Below are positions 51,301-63,815 of a DNA stretch of 64,000 bases, in pieces; the stretch's first letter is position 1, and each line of letters starts with the position of its first letter. The position numbers and the translations under genes were made by a program. The notes under the pieces were generated by a model. That model searched no databases. It was not told the origin of the DNA and saw nothing but the letters and a program-made list of their open reading frames with translations. This stretch comes from Auanema rhodensis (lineage: Eukaryota > Nematoda > Chromadorea > Rhabditida > Rhabditidae). The stretch is taken from assembly GCA_964057225.1 (NCBI GenBank), contig OZ059896.1, positions 2,356,001-2,420,000 on the forward strand, read 5' to 3'.

Positions 51301-52244
51301 ATGCACTATACTACATTAAGAAAAGCTTAATACAAAAATTAGTTATGATCGTTTGAAAAATGATGCATTAGTGTATGTTGAGTTTCCATGTACACTCAAC
51401 ATTGCTTCCAAAAACATTTTGACAAAAATTTTTTCGAAAAATTTCAAAATAATTTAGCAAAAAGTAGATGTTTTTAGATTCCTTTTTTCGAGGCAAAAAC
51501 GATGGACAATGTTATTCAACGAAAAAATTAATTCTTCAGGGTGAAAATCGAGGATATAAGTGTGAAATTATATCAGTTGATATCTCGGTGCATTTTTAAG
51601 CTAGCGCAAATCTGATAGTACAGATCGACGCAGCGTAAAAATCCGCATCGAATGCATTATACTACATGGAGAAACGCTCATCACAAAAATTAGTTATGAT
51701 CGTTTGAAAAATGATGCATTAGTGTATGTTGAGTTTCCATGTACACTCAACATTGCTTCCAAAAACATTTTGACAAAATTTTTTCGAAAAATTTCAAAAT
51801 AATTTCGCAAAAAGTAGATGTTTTTAGATTCCTTTTTTTGAGGCAAAAACGATGGACAATGTTATTCAACGAAAAAATTAATTCTTCAGGGTGAAAATCG
51901 AGGATATAAGTGTGAACTTATATCAGTTGATATCTCGGTGCATTTTTAAGCTAGCGCAAATCTGATAGTACAGATCGACGCAGCTTAAAAATCCGCATCG
52001 AATGCACTATACTACATTGAGAAAAGCTTAATACAAAAATTAGTTATGATCGTTTGAAAAATGATGCATTAGTGTATGTTGAGTTTCCATGTACACTCAA
52101 CATTGCTTCCAAAAACATTTTGACAAAATTTTTTCGAAAAATTTCAAAATAATTTCGCAAAAAGTAGATGTTTTTAGATTCCTTCTTTCAAGGCAAAAAC
52201 GATGGACAATGTTATTCAACGAAAAAATTAATTCTTCAGGGTGA
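48387..52244. repeat. M139-M149, heterogeneous monomers without a clear higher-order period
   Basis: M139 (GAAAGCATT, AAAACGTAG) reappears as M150. M140-M142 resemble M128-M130 (GATCGATGC, AGGGGGA; TTTTCGAGC with GATAGTAC; AAAACCGAGG with AGCGGAAATTTG). M143 is TACACGGAG type. M144-M147 mix TTTTCAAGC, GAAAAGTG, ATAGGTGTG and GCATTGAATG markers. M148 combines GAAATTATAT, GATAGTAC and CAGCGTAAAA on a class S body. M149 joins a GATAGTAC front to a class S 3' half with CTTCTTTC. Many look like products of repeated within-monomer exchange. Confidence 0.78.
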
Positions 52245-54698
52245 AAATCGAGGATATAAGTGTGAACTTATATCAGTTGATATCTCGGTGCATTTTTAAG
52301 CTAGCGCAAATCTGATAACACAGATCGACGCAGCTTAAAAATCCGCATCGAAAGCATTATACTACATGGAGAAACGCTCATCACAAAAATTAGTTATGAT
52401 CGTTTGAAAAATGATGCATTAGTGTATGTTGAGTTTCCATGTACACTCAACATTGCTTCCAAAAACATTTTGACAAAATTTTTTCGAAAAATTTCAAAAT
52501 AATTTCGCAAAACGTAGATGTTTTTAGATTCCTTTTTTTGAGGCAAAAACGATGGACAATGTTATTCAACGAAAAAATTAATTCTTCAGGGTGAAAATCG
52601 AGGATATAAGTGTGAACTTATATCAGTTAATATCTCGGTGCATTTTTAAGCTAGCGCAAATCTGATAACACAGATCGACGCAGCTTAAAAGTCCGCATCG
52701 AATGCACTATACTACATTAAGAAAGGCTTAATACAAAAATTAGTTATGATCGTTTGAAAAATGATGCATTAGTGTATGTTGAGTTTCCATGTACACTCAA
52801 AATTGCTTCCAAAAACATTTTGACAAAAATTTTTTCGAAAAATTTCAAAATAATTTAGCAAAAAGTAGATGTTTTTAGATTCCTTCTTTCAAGGCAAAAA
52901 CGATGGACAATGTTATTCAACGAAAAAATTAATTCTTCAGGGAGAAAATCGAGGATATAAGTGTGAACTTATATCAGTTGATATCTCGGTGCATTTTTAA
53001 GCTAGCGCAAATCTGATAACACAGATCGACGCAGCTTAAAAATCCGCATCGAATGCACTATATTACATTGAGGAAAGCTTAATACAACAATTAGTTATGA
53101 TCGTTTGAAAAATGATGCATTAGTGTATGTTGAGTTTCCATGTACACTCAAAATTGCTTCCAAAAACATTTTGACAAAAATTTTTTCGAAAAATTCCAAA
53201 TAATTTAGCAAAAAGTAGATGTTTTTAGATTCCTTCTTTCAAGGCAAAAACGATGGACAATGTTATTCAACGAAAAAATTAATTCTTCAGGGTGAAAATC
53301 GAGGATATAAGTGTGAACTTATATCAGTTGATATCTCGGTGCATTTTTAAGCTAGCGCAAATCTGATAACACAGATCGACGCAGCTTAAAAGTCCGCATC
53401 GAATGCACTATACTACATTAAGCAAAGCTTAATACAAAAATTAGTTATGATCGTTTGAAAAATGATGCATTAGTGTATGTTGAGTTTCCATGTACACTCA
53501 AAATTGCTTCCAAAAACATTTTGACAAAAATTTTTTCGAAAATTTTCAAAATAATTTAGCAAAAAGTAGATGTTTTTAGATTCCTTTTTTTCAAGGCAAA
53601 AACGATGGACAATGTTATTCAACGAAAAAATTAATTCTTCAGGGTGAAAATCGAGGATATAAGTGTGAACTTATATCAGTTGATATCTCGGTGCATTTTT
53701 AAGCTAGCGCAAATCTGATAACACAGATCGACGTAGCTTAAAAATCCGCATCGAATGCACTATATTACATTGAGGAAAGCTTAATACAAAAATTAGTTAT
53801 GATCGTTTGAAAAATGATGCATTAGTGTATGTTGAGTTTCCATGTACACTCAACATTGCTTCCAAAAACATTTTGACAAAATTTTTTCGAAAAATTTCAA
53901 AATAATTTCGCAAAAAGTAGATGTTTTTAGATTCCTTTTTTTGAGGCAAAAACGATGGACAATGTTATTCAACGAAAAAATTAATTCTTCAGGGTGAAAA
54001 TCGAGGATATAAGTGTGAACTTATATCAGTTGATATCTCGGTGCATTTTTAAGCTAGCGCAAATCTGATAACATAGATCGACGCAGCTTAAAAGTCCGCA
54101 TCGAATGCACTATACTACACGGAGAAACGCTCATCACAAAAATTAGTTATGATCGTTTGAAAAATGATGCATTAGTGTATGTTGAGTTTCCATGTACACT
54201 CAAAATTGCTTCCAAAAACATTTTGACAAAAATTTTTTCGAAAAATTTCAAAATAATTTAGCAAAAAGTAGATGTTTTTAGATTCCTTTTTTCAAGGCAA
54301 AAACGATGGACAATGTTATTCAACGAAAAAATTAATTCTTCAGGGTGAAAATCGAGGATATAAGTGTGAACTTATATCAGATGATATCTAGGTGCATTTT
54401 TAAGCTAGCGCAAATCTGATAACACAGATCGACGCAGCTTAAAAATCCGCATCGAATGCACTATATTACATTGAGGAAAGCTTAATACAAAAATTAGTTA
54501 TGATCGTTTGAAAAATGATGCATTAGTGTATGTTGAGTTTCCATGTACACTCAACATTGCTTCCAAAAACATTTTGACAAAATTTTTTCGAAAAATTTCA
54601 AAATAATTTCGCAAAAAGTAGATGTTTTTAGATTCCTTTTTTTGAGGCAAAAACGATGGACAATGTTATTCAACGAAAAAATTAATTCTTCAGGGTGA
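52245..54698. repeat. Seven-monomer block M150-M156, copied as M168-M174 (58559-61011)
   Basis: Ordered markers are GAAAGCATT; AAAGGC with AGGGAG; CAACAATTAG with AATTCCAAATAA; TTAAGCAAAGC with GAAAATTTTCAAA and an extra T (352 bp); CGTAGCTT class S 3' half; TACACGGAG; CAGATGATATCTAGG with class S 3' half. The offset to the second copy is 6314 bp (18 monomers). Differences include AACACACATCG in M168, a replaced body in M169 and CTTGATAC in M171. The shared 352-bp monomers (53296 and 59609) are strong evidence of common descent. Confidence 0.88.
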
Positions 54699-55751
54699 AA
54701 ATCGAGGATATAAGTGTGAACTTATATCAGTTGATATCTCGGTGCATTTTTAAGCTAGCGCAAATCTGATAACATAGATCGATGCAGCTTAAAAATCCGC
54801 ATCGAATGCACTATACTACATGGAGAAACGCTCATCACAAAAATTAGTTATGATCGTTTGAAAAATGATGCATTAGTGTATGTTGAGTTTCCATGTACAC
54901 TCAACATTGCTTCCAAAAACATTTTGACAAAAATTTTTTCGAAAAATTTCAAAATAATTTAGCGAAAAGTAGATGTTTTTAGATTCCTTTTTTCAAGGCA
55001 AAAACGATGGACAATGTTATTCAACGAAAAAATTAATTCTTCAGGGGGAAAATCGAGGATATAAGTGTGAACTTATATCAGTTGATATCTCGGTGCATTT
55101 TCGAGCTAGCGCAAATCTGATAGTACAGATCGACGCAGCTTAAAAATCCGCATCGAATGCACTATACTACATTGAGAAACGCTTAATACAAAAATAAGTT
55201 ATGATCGTTTGAAAAATGATGCATTAGTGTATGTTGAGTTTCCATGTACACTCAAAATTGCTTCCAAAAACATTTTGACAAAAATTTTTTCGAAAAATTT
55301 CAAAATAATTTAGCGAAAAGTAGATGTTTTTAGATTCCTTTTTTCAAGGCAAAAACGATGGACAATGTTATTCAACGAAAAAATTAATTCTTCAGGGTGA
55401 AAACCGAGGATATAAGTGTGAACTTATATCAGTTGATATCTCGGTGCATTTTTAAGCTAGCGGAAATTTGATAACACAGATCGACGCAGCTTAAAAATCC
55501 GCATCGAATGCACTATACTACATTAAGAAAAGCTTAATACAAAAATTAGTTATGATCGTTTGAAAAATGATGCATTAGTGTATGTTGAGTTTCCATGTAC
55601 ACTCAAAATTGCTTCCAAAAACATTTTGACAAAAATTTTTTCGAAAAATTTCAAAATAATTTAGCAAAAAGTAGATGTTTTTAGATTCCTTTTTTCAAGG
55701 CAAAAACGATGGACAATGTTATTCAACGAAAAAATTAATTCTTCAGGGTGA
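54699..55751. repeat. M157-M159, copy of M128-M130
   Basis: M157 (GATCGATGC, TAGCGAAAAG, AGGGGGA), M158 (TTTTCGAGC, GATAGTAC, AAAATAAGTT) and M159 (AAAACCGAGG, AGCGGAAATTTG) match M128-M130 in order, at an offset of 10173 bp (29 monomers). M160 then resembles M131 but has ACTCCAAAT and TTTCTTTTTTCGAGG. Confidence 0.82.
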
Positions 55752-58558
55752 AAATCGAGGATATAGGTGTGAACTTATATCAGTTGATATCTCGGTGCAT
55801 TTTCAAGCCAGCGCAAATCTGATAATACAGATCGACGCAGCTTAAAAATCCGCATCGAATGCACTATACTACATTGAGAAACGCTTAATACAAAAATTAG
55901 TTATGATCGTTTGAAAAATGATGCATTAGTGTATGTTGAGTTTCCATGTACACTCCAAATTGCTTCCAAAAACATTTTGACAAAAATTTTTTCGAAAAAT
56001 TTCAAAATAATTTAGCGAAAAGTAGATGTTTTTAGATTTCTTTTTTCGAGGCAAAAACGATGGACAATGTTATTCAACGAAAAAATTAATTCTTCAGGGT
56101 GAAAACCGAGGATATAAGTGTGAACTTATATCAGTTGATATCTCGGTGCATTTTTAAGCTAGCGGAAATTTGATAACACAGATCGACGCAGCTTAAAAAT
56201 CCGCATTGAATGCACTATACTACATTAAGAAAAGCTTAATACAAAAATTAGTTATGATCGTTTGAAAAATGATGCATTAGTGTATGTTGAGTTTCCATGT
56301 ACACTCAACATTGCTTCCAAAAACATTTTGACAAAAATTTTTTCGAAAAATTTCAAAATAATTTAGCGAAAAGTAGATGTTTTTAGATTCCTTTTTTCGA
56401 GGCAAAAACGATGGACAATGTTATTCAACGAAAAAATTAATTCTTCAGGGTGAAAATCGAGGATATAAGTGTGAACTTATATCAGTTGATATCTCGGTGC
56501 ATTTTCAAGCTAGCGCAAATCTGATAGTACAGATCGACGCAGCTTAAAAATTCGCATTGAATGCACTATACTACATTAAGAAAAGCTTAATACAAAAATT
56601 AGTTATGATCGTTTGAAAAATGATGCATTAGTGTATGTTGAGTTTCCATGTACACTCAACATTGCTTCCAAAAACATTTTGACAAAAATTTTTTCGAAAA
56701 ATTTCAAAATAATTTAGCGAAAAGTAGATGTTTTTAGATTCCTTTTTTCGAGGCAAAAACGATGGACAATGTTATTCAACGAAAAAATTAATTCTTCAGG
56801 GTGAAAATCGAGGATATAAGTGTGAACTTATATCAGTTGATATCTCGGTGCATTTTCAAGCTAGCGCAAATCTGATAGTACAGATCGACGCAGCTTAAAA
56901 ATTCGCATCGAATGCACTATACTACATTGAGAAAAGCTTAATACAAAAATTAGTTATGATCGTTTGAAAAATGATGCATTAGTGTATGTTGAGTTTCCAT
57001 GTACACTCAACATTGCTTCCAAAAACATTTTGACAAAAATTTTTTCGAAAAATTTCAAAATAATTTAGCAAAAAGTAGATGTTTTTAGATTCCTTTTTTC
57101 AAGGCAAAAACGATGGACAATGTTATTCAACGAAAAAATTAATTCTTCAGGGTGAAAATCGAGGATATAGGTGTGAACTTATATCAGTTGATATCTCGGT
57201 GCATTTTCAAGCCAGCGCAAATCTGATAATACAGATCGACGCAGCTTAAAAATCCGCATCGAATGCACTATACTACATTGAGAAACGCTTAATACAAAAA
57301 TTAGTTATGATCGTTTGAAAAATGATGCATTAGTGTATGTTGAGTTTCCATGTACACTCCAAATTGCTTCCAAAAACATTTTGACAAAAATTTTTTCGAA
57401 AAATTTCAAAATAATTTAGCGAAAAGTAGATGTTTTTAGATTTCTTTTTTCGAGGCAAAAACGATGGACAATGTTATTCAACGAAAAAATTAATTCTTCA
57501 GGGTGAAAACCGAGGATATAAGTGTGAACTTATATCAGTTGATATCTCGGTGCATTTTTAAGCTAGCGGAAATTTGATAACACAGATCGACGCAGCTTAA
57601 AAATCCGCATTGAATGCACTATACTACATTAAGAAAAGCTTAATACAAAAATTAGTTATGATCGTTTGAAAAATGATGCATTAGTGTATGTTGAGTTTCC
57701 ATGTACACTCAACATTGCTTCCAAAAACATTTTGACAAAAATTTTTTCGAAAAATTTCAAAATAATTTAGCGAAAAGTAGATGTTTTTAGATTCCTTTTT
57801 TCGAGGCAAAAACGATGGACAATGTTATTCAACGAAAAAATTAATTCTTCAGGGTGAAAATCGAGGATATAAGTGTGAACTTATATCAGTTGATATCTCG
57901 GTGCATTTTCAAGCTAGCGCAAATCTGATAGTACAGATCGACGCAGCTTAAAAATTCGCATTGAATGCACTATACTACATTAAGAAAAGCTTAATACAAA
58001 AATTAGTTATGATCGTTTGAAAAATGATGCATTAGTGTATGTTGAGTTTCCATGTACACTCAACATTGCTTCCAAAAACATTTTGACAAAAATTTTTTCG
58101 AAAAATTTCAAAATAATTTAGCGAAAAGTAGATGTTTTTAGATTCCTTTTTTCGAGGCAAAAACGATGGACAATGTTATTCAACGAAAAAATTAATTCTT
58201 CAGGGTGAAAATCGAGGATATAAGTGTGAACTTATATCAGTTGATATCTCGGTGCATTTTCAAGCTAGCGCAAATCTGATAGTACAGATCGACGCAGCTT
58301 AAAAATTCGCATCGAATGCACTATACTACATTGAGAAAAGCTTAATACAAAAATTAGTTATGATCGTTTGAAAAATGATGCATTAGTGTATGTTGAGTTT
58401 CCATGTACACTCAACATTGCTTCCAAAAACATTTTGACAAAATTTTTTCGAAAAATTTCAAAATAATTTCGCAAAAAGTAGATGTTTTTAGATTCCTTCT
58501 TTCAAGGCAAAAACGATGGACAATGTTATTCAACGAAAAAATTAATTCTTCAGGGTGA
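55752..58558. repeat. 4-mer higher-order repeat, two copies of about 1404 bp
   Basis: M160-M163 (55752-57155) and M164-M167 (57156-58558) share: ATAGGTGTG with TCAAGCC, GATAATAC and ACTCCAAAT; AAAACCGAGG with AGCGGAAATTTG and GCATTGAATG; TTTTCAAGC with GATAGTAC and ATTCGCATTG; TTTTCAAGC with GATAGTAC and ATTCGCATCG. The last monomers differ: M163 has five A and TTTAGC with TTTTTTCAAGG, while M167 switches to four A, TTTCGC and CTTCTTTC, as in M149. Confidence 0.88.
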
Positions 58559-61011
58559 AAATCGAGGATATAAGTGTGAACTTATATCAGTTGATATCTC
58601 GGTGCATTTTTAAGCTAGCGCAAATCTGATAACACACATCGACGCAGCTTAAAAATCCGCATCGAAAGCATTATACTACATGGAGAAACGCTCATCACAA
58701 AAATTAGTTATGATCGTTTGAAAAATGATGCATTAGTGTATGTTGAGTTTCCATGTACACTCAACATTGCTTCCAAAAACATTTTGACAAAATTTTTTCG
58801 AAAAATTTCAAAATAATTTCGCAAAAAGTAGATGTTTTTAGATTCCTTTTTTTGAGGCAAAAACGATGGACAATGTTATTCAACGAAAAAATTAATTCTT
58901 CAGGGTGAAAATCGAGGATATAAGTGTGAACTTATATCAGTTAATATCTCGGTGCATTTTTAAGCTAGCGCAAATCTGATAACACAGATCGACGCAGCTT
59001 AAAAATCCGCATCGAATGCACTATATTACATTGAGGAAAGCTTAATACAAAAATTAGTTATGATCGTTTGAAAAATGATGCATTAGTGTATGTTGAGTTT
59101 CCATGTACACTCAACATTGCTTCCAAAAACATTTTGACAAAATTTTTTCGAAAAATTTCAAAATAATTTAGCAAAAAGTAGATGTTTTTAGATTCCTTCT
59201 TTCAAGGCAAAAACGATGGACAATGTTATTCAACGAAAAAATTAATTCTTCAGGGAGAAAATCGAGGATATAAGTGTGAACTTATATCAGTTGATATCTC
59301 GGTGCATTTTTAAGCTAGCGCAAATCTGATAACACAGATCGACGCAGCTTAAAAATCCGCATCGAATGCACTATATTACATTGAGGAAAGCTTAATACAA
59401 CAATTAGTTATGATCGTTTGAAAAATGATGCATTAGTGTATGTTGAGTTTCCATGTACACTCAAAATTGCTTCCAAAAACATTTTGACAAAAATTTTTTC
59501 GAAAAATTCCAAATAATTTAGCAAAAAGTAGATGTTTTTAGATTCCTTCTTTCAAGGCAAAAACGATGGACAATGTTATTCAACGAAAAAATTAATTCTT
59601 CAGGGTGAAAATCGAGGATATAAGTGTGAACTTATATCAGTTGATATCTCGGTGCATTTTTAAGCTAGCGCAAATCTGATAACACAGATCGACGCAGCTT
59701 AAAAGTCCGCATCGAATGCACTATACTACATTAAGCAAAGCTTGATACAAAAATTAGTTATGATCGTTTGAAAAATGATGCATTAGTGTATGTTGAGTTT
59801 CCATGTACACTCAAAATTGCTTCCAAAAACATTTTGACAAAAATTTTTTCGAAAATTTTCAAAATAATTTAGCAAAAAGTAGATGTTTTTAGATTCCTTT
59901 TTTTCAAGGCAAAAACGATGGACAATGTTATTCAACGAAAAAATTAATTCTTCAGGGTGAAAATCGAGGATATAAGTGTGAACTTATATCAGTTGATATC
60001 TCGGTGCATTTTTAAGCTAGCGCAAATCTGATAACACAGATCGACGTAGCTTAAAAATCCGCATCGAATGCACTATATTACATTGAGGAAAGCTTAATAC
60101 AAAAATTAGTTATGATCGTTTGAAAAATGATGCATTAGTGTATGTTGAGTTTCCATGTACACTCAACATTGCTTCCAAAAACATTTTGACAAAATTTTTT
60201 CGAAAAATTTCAAAATAATTTCGCAAAAAGTAGATGTTTTTAGATTCCTTTTTTTGAGGCAAAAACGATGGACAATGTTATTCAACGAAAAAATTAATTC
60301 TTCAGGGTGAAAATCGAGGATATAAGTGTGAACTTATATCAGTTGATATCTCGGTGCATTTTTAAGCTAGCGCAAATCTGATAACATAGATCGACGCAGC
60401 TTAAAAGTCCGCATCGAATGCACTATACTACACGGAGAAACGCTCATCACAAAAATTAGTTATGATCGTTTGAAAAATGATGCATTAGTGTATGTTGAGT
60501 TTCCATGTACACTCAAAATTGCTTCCAAAAACATTTTGACAAAAATTTTTTCGAAAAATTTCAAAATAATTTAGCAAAAAGTAGATGTTTTTAGATTCCT
60601 TTTTTCAAGGCAAAAACGATGGACAATGTTATTCAACGAAAAAATTAATTCTTCAGGGTGAAAATCGAGGATATAAGTGTGAACTTATATCAGATGATAT
60701 CTAGGTGCATTTTTAAGCTAGCGCAAATCTGATAACACAGATCGACGCAGCTTAAAAATCCGCATCGAATGCACTATATTACATTGAGGAAAGCTTAATA
60801 CAAAAATTAGTTATGATCGTTTGAAAAATGATGCATTAGTGTATGTTGAGTTTCCATGTACACTCAACATTGCTTCCAAAAACATTTTGACAAAATTTTT
60901 TCGAAAAATTTCAAAATAATTTCGCAAAAAGTAGATGTTTTTAGATTCCTTTTTTTGAGGCAAAAACGATGGACAATGTTATTCAACGAAAAAATTAATT
61001 CTTCAGGGTGA
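58559..61011. repeat. Second copy of the M150-M156 block (M168-M174)
   Basis: This block repeats 52245-54698 in order (see that entry). It is 1 bp shorter because M169 has the four-A run. M168 has AACACACATCG, a change that breaks the ATCTG/CAGAT pairing of the stem-loop; I saw it nowhere else. M170 keeps the 1-bp deletion (AATTCCAAATAA) and M171 keeps the extra T. Confidence 0.87.
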
Positions 61012-62413
61012 AAATCGAGGATATAAGTGTGAACTTATATCAGTTGATATCTCGGTGCATTTTTAAGCTAGCGCAAATCTGATAACATAGATCGACGCAG
61101 CTTAAAAATCCGCATCGAATGCATTATACTACATGGAGAAACGCTCATCACAAAAATTAGTTATGATCGTTTGAAAAGTGATGCATTAGTGTATGTTGAG
61201 TTTCCATGTACACTCAAAATTGCTTCCAAAAACATTTTGACAAAAATTTTTTCGAAAAATTTCAAAATAATTTAGCAAAAAGTAGATGTTTTTAGATTCC
61301 TTCTTTCAAGGCAAAAACGATGGACAATGTTATTCAACGAAAAAATTAATTCTTCAGGGTGAAAATCGAGGATATAAGTGTGAAATTATATCAGTTGATA
61401 TCTCGGTGCATTTTTAAGCTAGCGCAAATCTGAGAACACAGATCGACGCAGCTTAAAAATCCGCATCGAATGCATTATACTACATGGAGAAACGCTCATC
61501 ACAAAAATTAGTTATGATCGTTTGAAAAATGATGCATTAGTGTATGTTGAGTTTCCATGTACACTCAACATTGCTTCCAAAAACATTTTGACAAAATTTT
61601 TTCGAAAAATTTCAAAATAATTTCGCAAAAAGTAGATGTTTTTAGATTCCTTTTTTTGAGGCAAAAACGATGGACAATGTTATTCAACGAAAAAATTAAT
61701 TCTTCAGGGTGAAAATCGAGGATATAAGTGTGAACTTATATCAGTTGATATCTCGGTGCATTTTTAAGCTAGCGCAAATCTGATAACACAGATCGACGCA
61801 GCTTAAAAATCCGCATCGAATGCATTATACTACATGGAGAAACGCTCATCACAAAAATTAGTTATGATCGTTTGAAAAGTGATGCATTAGTGTATGTTGA
61901 GTTTCCATGTACACTCAAAATTGCTTCCAAAAACATTTTGACAAAAATTTTTTCGAAAAATTTCAAAATAATTTAGCAAAAAGTAGATGTTTTTAGATTC
62001 CTTCTTTCAAGGCAAAAACGATGGACAATGTTATTCAACGAAAAAATTAATTCTTCAGGGTGAAAATCGAGGATATAAGTGTGAAATTATATCAGTTGAT
62101 ATCTCGGTGCATTTTTAAGCTAGCGCAAATCTGAGAACACAGATCGACGCAGCGTAAAAATCCGCATCGAATGCATTATACTACATGGAGAAACGCTCAT
62201 CACAAAAATTAGTTATGATCGTTTGAAAAATGATGCATTAGTGTATGTTGAGTTTCCATGTACACTCAACATTGCTTCCAAAAACATTTTGACAAAATTT
62301 TTTCGAAAAATTTCAAAATAATTTCGCAAAAAGTAAATGTTTTTAGATTCCTTTTTTTGAGGCAAAAACGATGGACAATGTTATTCAACGAAAAAATTAA
62401 TTCTTCAGGGTGA
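61012..62413. repeat. 2-mer repeat, M175-M178, two copies of 701 bp
   Basis: M175 and M177 are CATGGAG monomers with GAAAAGTGATG, A207, five A and TTTAGC. M176 and M178 are GAAATTATAT class S monomers with GAGAACAC. Differences: M175 has CATAGATC; M178 has CAGCGTAAAA and GTAAATG, markers also found in the 36-38 kb 4-mer. Confidence 0.87.
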
Positions 62414-63815
62414 AAATCGAGGATATAAGTGTGAACTTATATCAGTTGATATCTCGGTGCATTTTTAAGCTAGCGCAAATCTGATAACATAGATCGACGC
62501 AGCTTAAAAATCCGCATCGAATGCACTATACTACATGGAGAAACGCTCATCACAAAAATTAGTTATGATCGTTTGAAAAATGATGCATTAGTGTATGTTG
62601 AGTTTCCATGTACACTCAACATTGCTTCCAAAAACATTTTGACAAAAATTTTTTCGAAAAATTTCAAAATAATTTAGCGAAAAGTAGATGTTTTTAGATT
62701 CCTTTTTTCAAGGCAAAAACGATGGACAATGTAATTCAACGAAAAAATTAATTCTTCAGGGTGAAAATCGAGGATATAAGTGTGAACTTATATCAGTTGA
62801 TATCTCGGTGCATTTTCGAGCTAGCGCAAATCTGATAGTACAGATCGACGCAGCTTAAAAATCCGCATCGAATGCACTATACTACATTGAGAAACGCTCA
62901 TCACAAAAATTAGTTATGATCGTTTGAAAAATGATGCATTAGTGTATGTTGAGTTTCCATGTACACTCAACATTGCTTCCAAAAACATTTTGACAAAATT
63001 TTTTCGAAAAATTTCAGAATAATTTCGCAAAAAGTAGATGTTTTTAGATTCCTTTTTTTGAGGCAAAAACGATGGACAATGTTATTCAACGAAAAAATTA
63101 ATTCTTCAGGGTGAAAATCGAGGATATAAGTGTGAACTTATATCAGATGATATCTCGGTGCATTTTTAAGCTAGCGCAAATCTGATAACATAGATCGACG
63201 CAGCTTAAAAATCCGCATCGAATGCACTATACTACATGGAGAAACGCTCATCACAAAAATTAGTTATGATCGTTTGAAAAATGATGCATTAGTGTATGTT
63301 GAGTTTCCATGTACACTCAACATTGCTTCCAAAAACATTTTGACAAAAATTTTTTCGAAAAATTTCAAAATAATTTAGCGAAAAGTAGATGTTTTTAGAT
63401 TCCTTTTTTCAAGGCAAAAACGATGGACAATGTAATTCAACGAAAAAATTAATTCTTCAGGGTGAAAATCGAGGATATAAGTGTGAACTTATATCAGTTG
63501 ATATCTCGGTGCATTTTCGAGCTAGCGCAAATCTGATAGTACAGATCGACGCAGCTTAAAAATCCGCATCGAATGCACTATACTACATTGAGAAACGCTC
63601 ATCACAAAAATTAGTTATGATCGTTTGAAAAATGATGCATTAGTGTATGTTGAGTTTCCATGTACACTCAACATTGCTTCCAAAAACATTTTGACAAAAT
63701 TTTTTCGAAAAATTTCAAAATAATTTCGCAAAAAGTAGATGTTTTTAGATTCCTTTTTTTGAGGCAAAAACGATGGACAATGTTATTCAACGAAAAAATT
63801 AATTCTTCAGGGTGA
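62414..63815. repeat. 2-mer repeat, M179-M182, two copies of 701 bp
   Basis: M179 and M181 carry CATAGATC, CATGGAG, C207, TAGCGAAAAG and GTAATTCAAC. M180 and M182 carry TTTTCGAGC, GATAGTAC and TTGAGAAACGCTCATC, then class S sequence (four A, TTTCGC, TTTTTTTGAGG). M181 has CAGATGATATCTCGG, a mix of the CAGATG and normal CTCGG forms, and M180 has TTTCAGAATAATT. The GTAATTC marker appears only in these two monomers. Confidence 0.88.
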
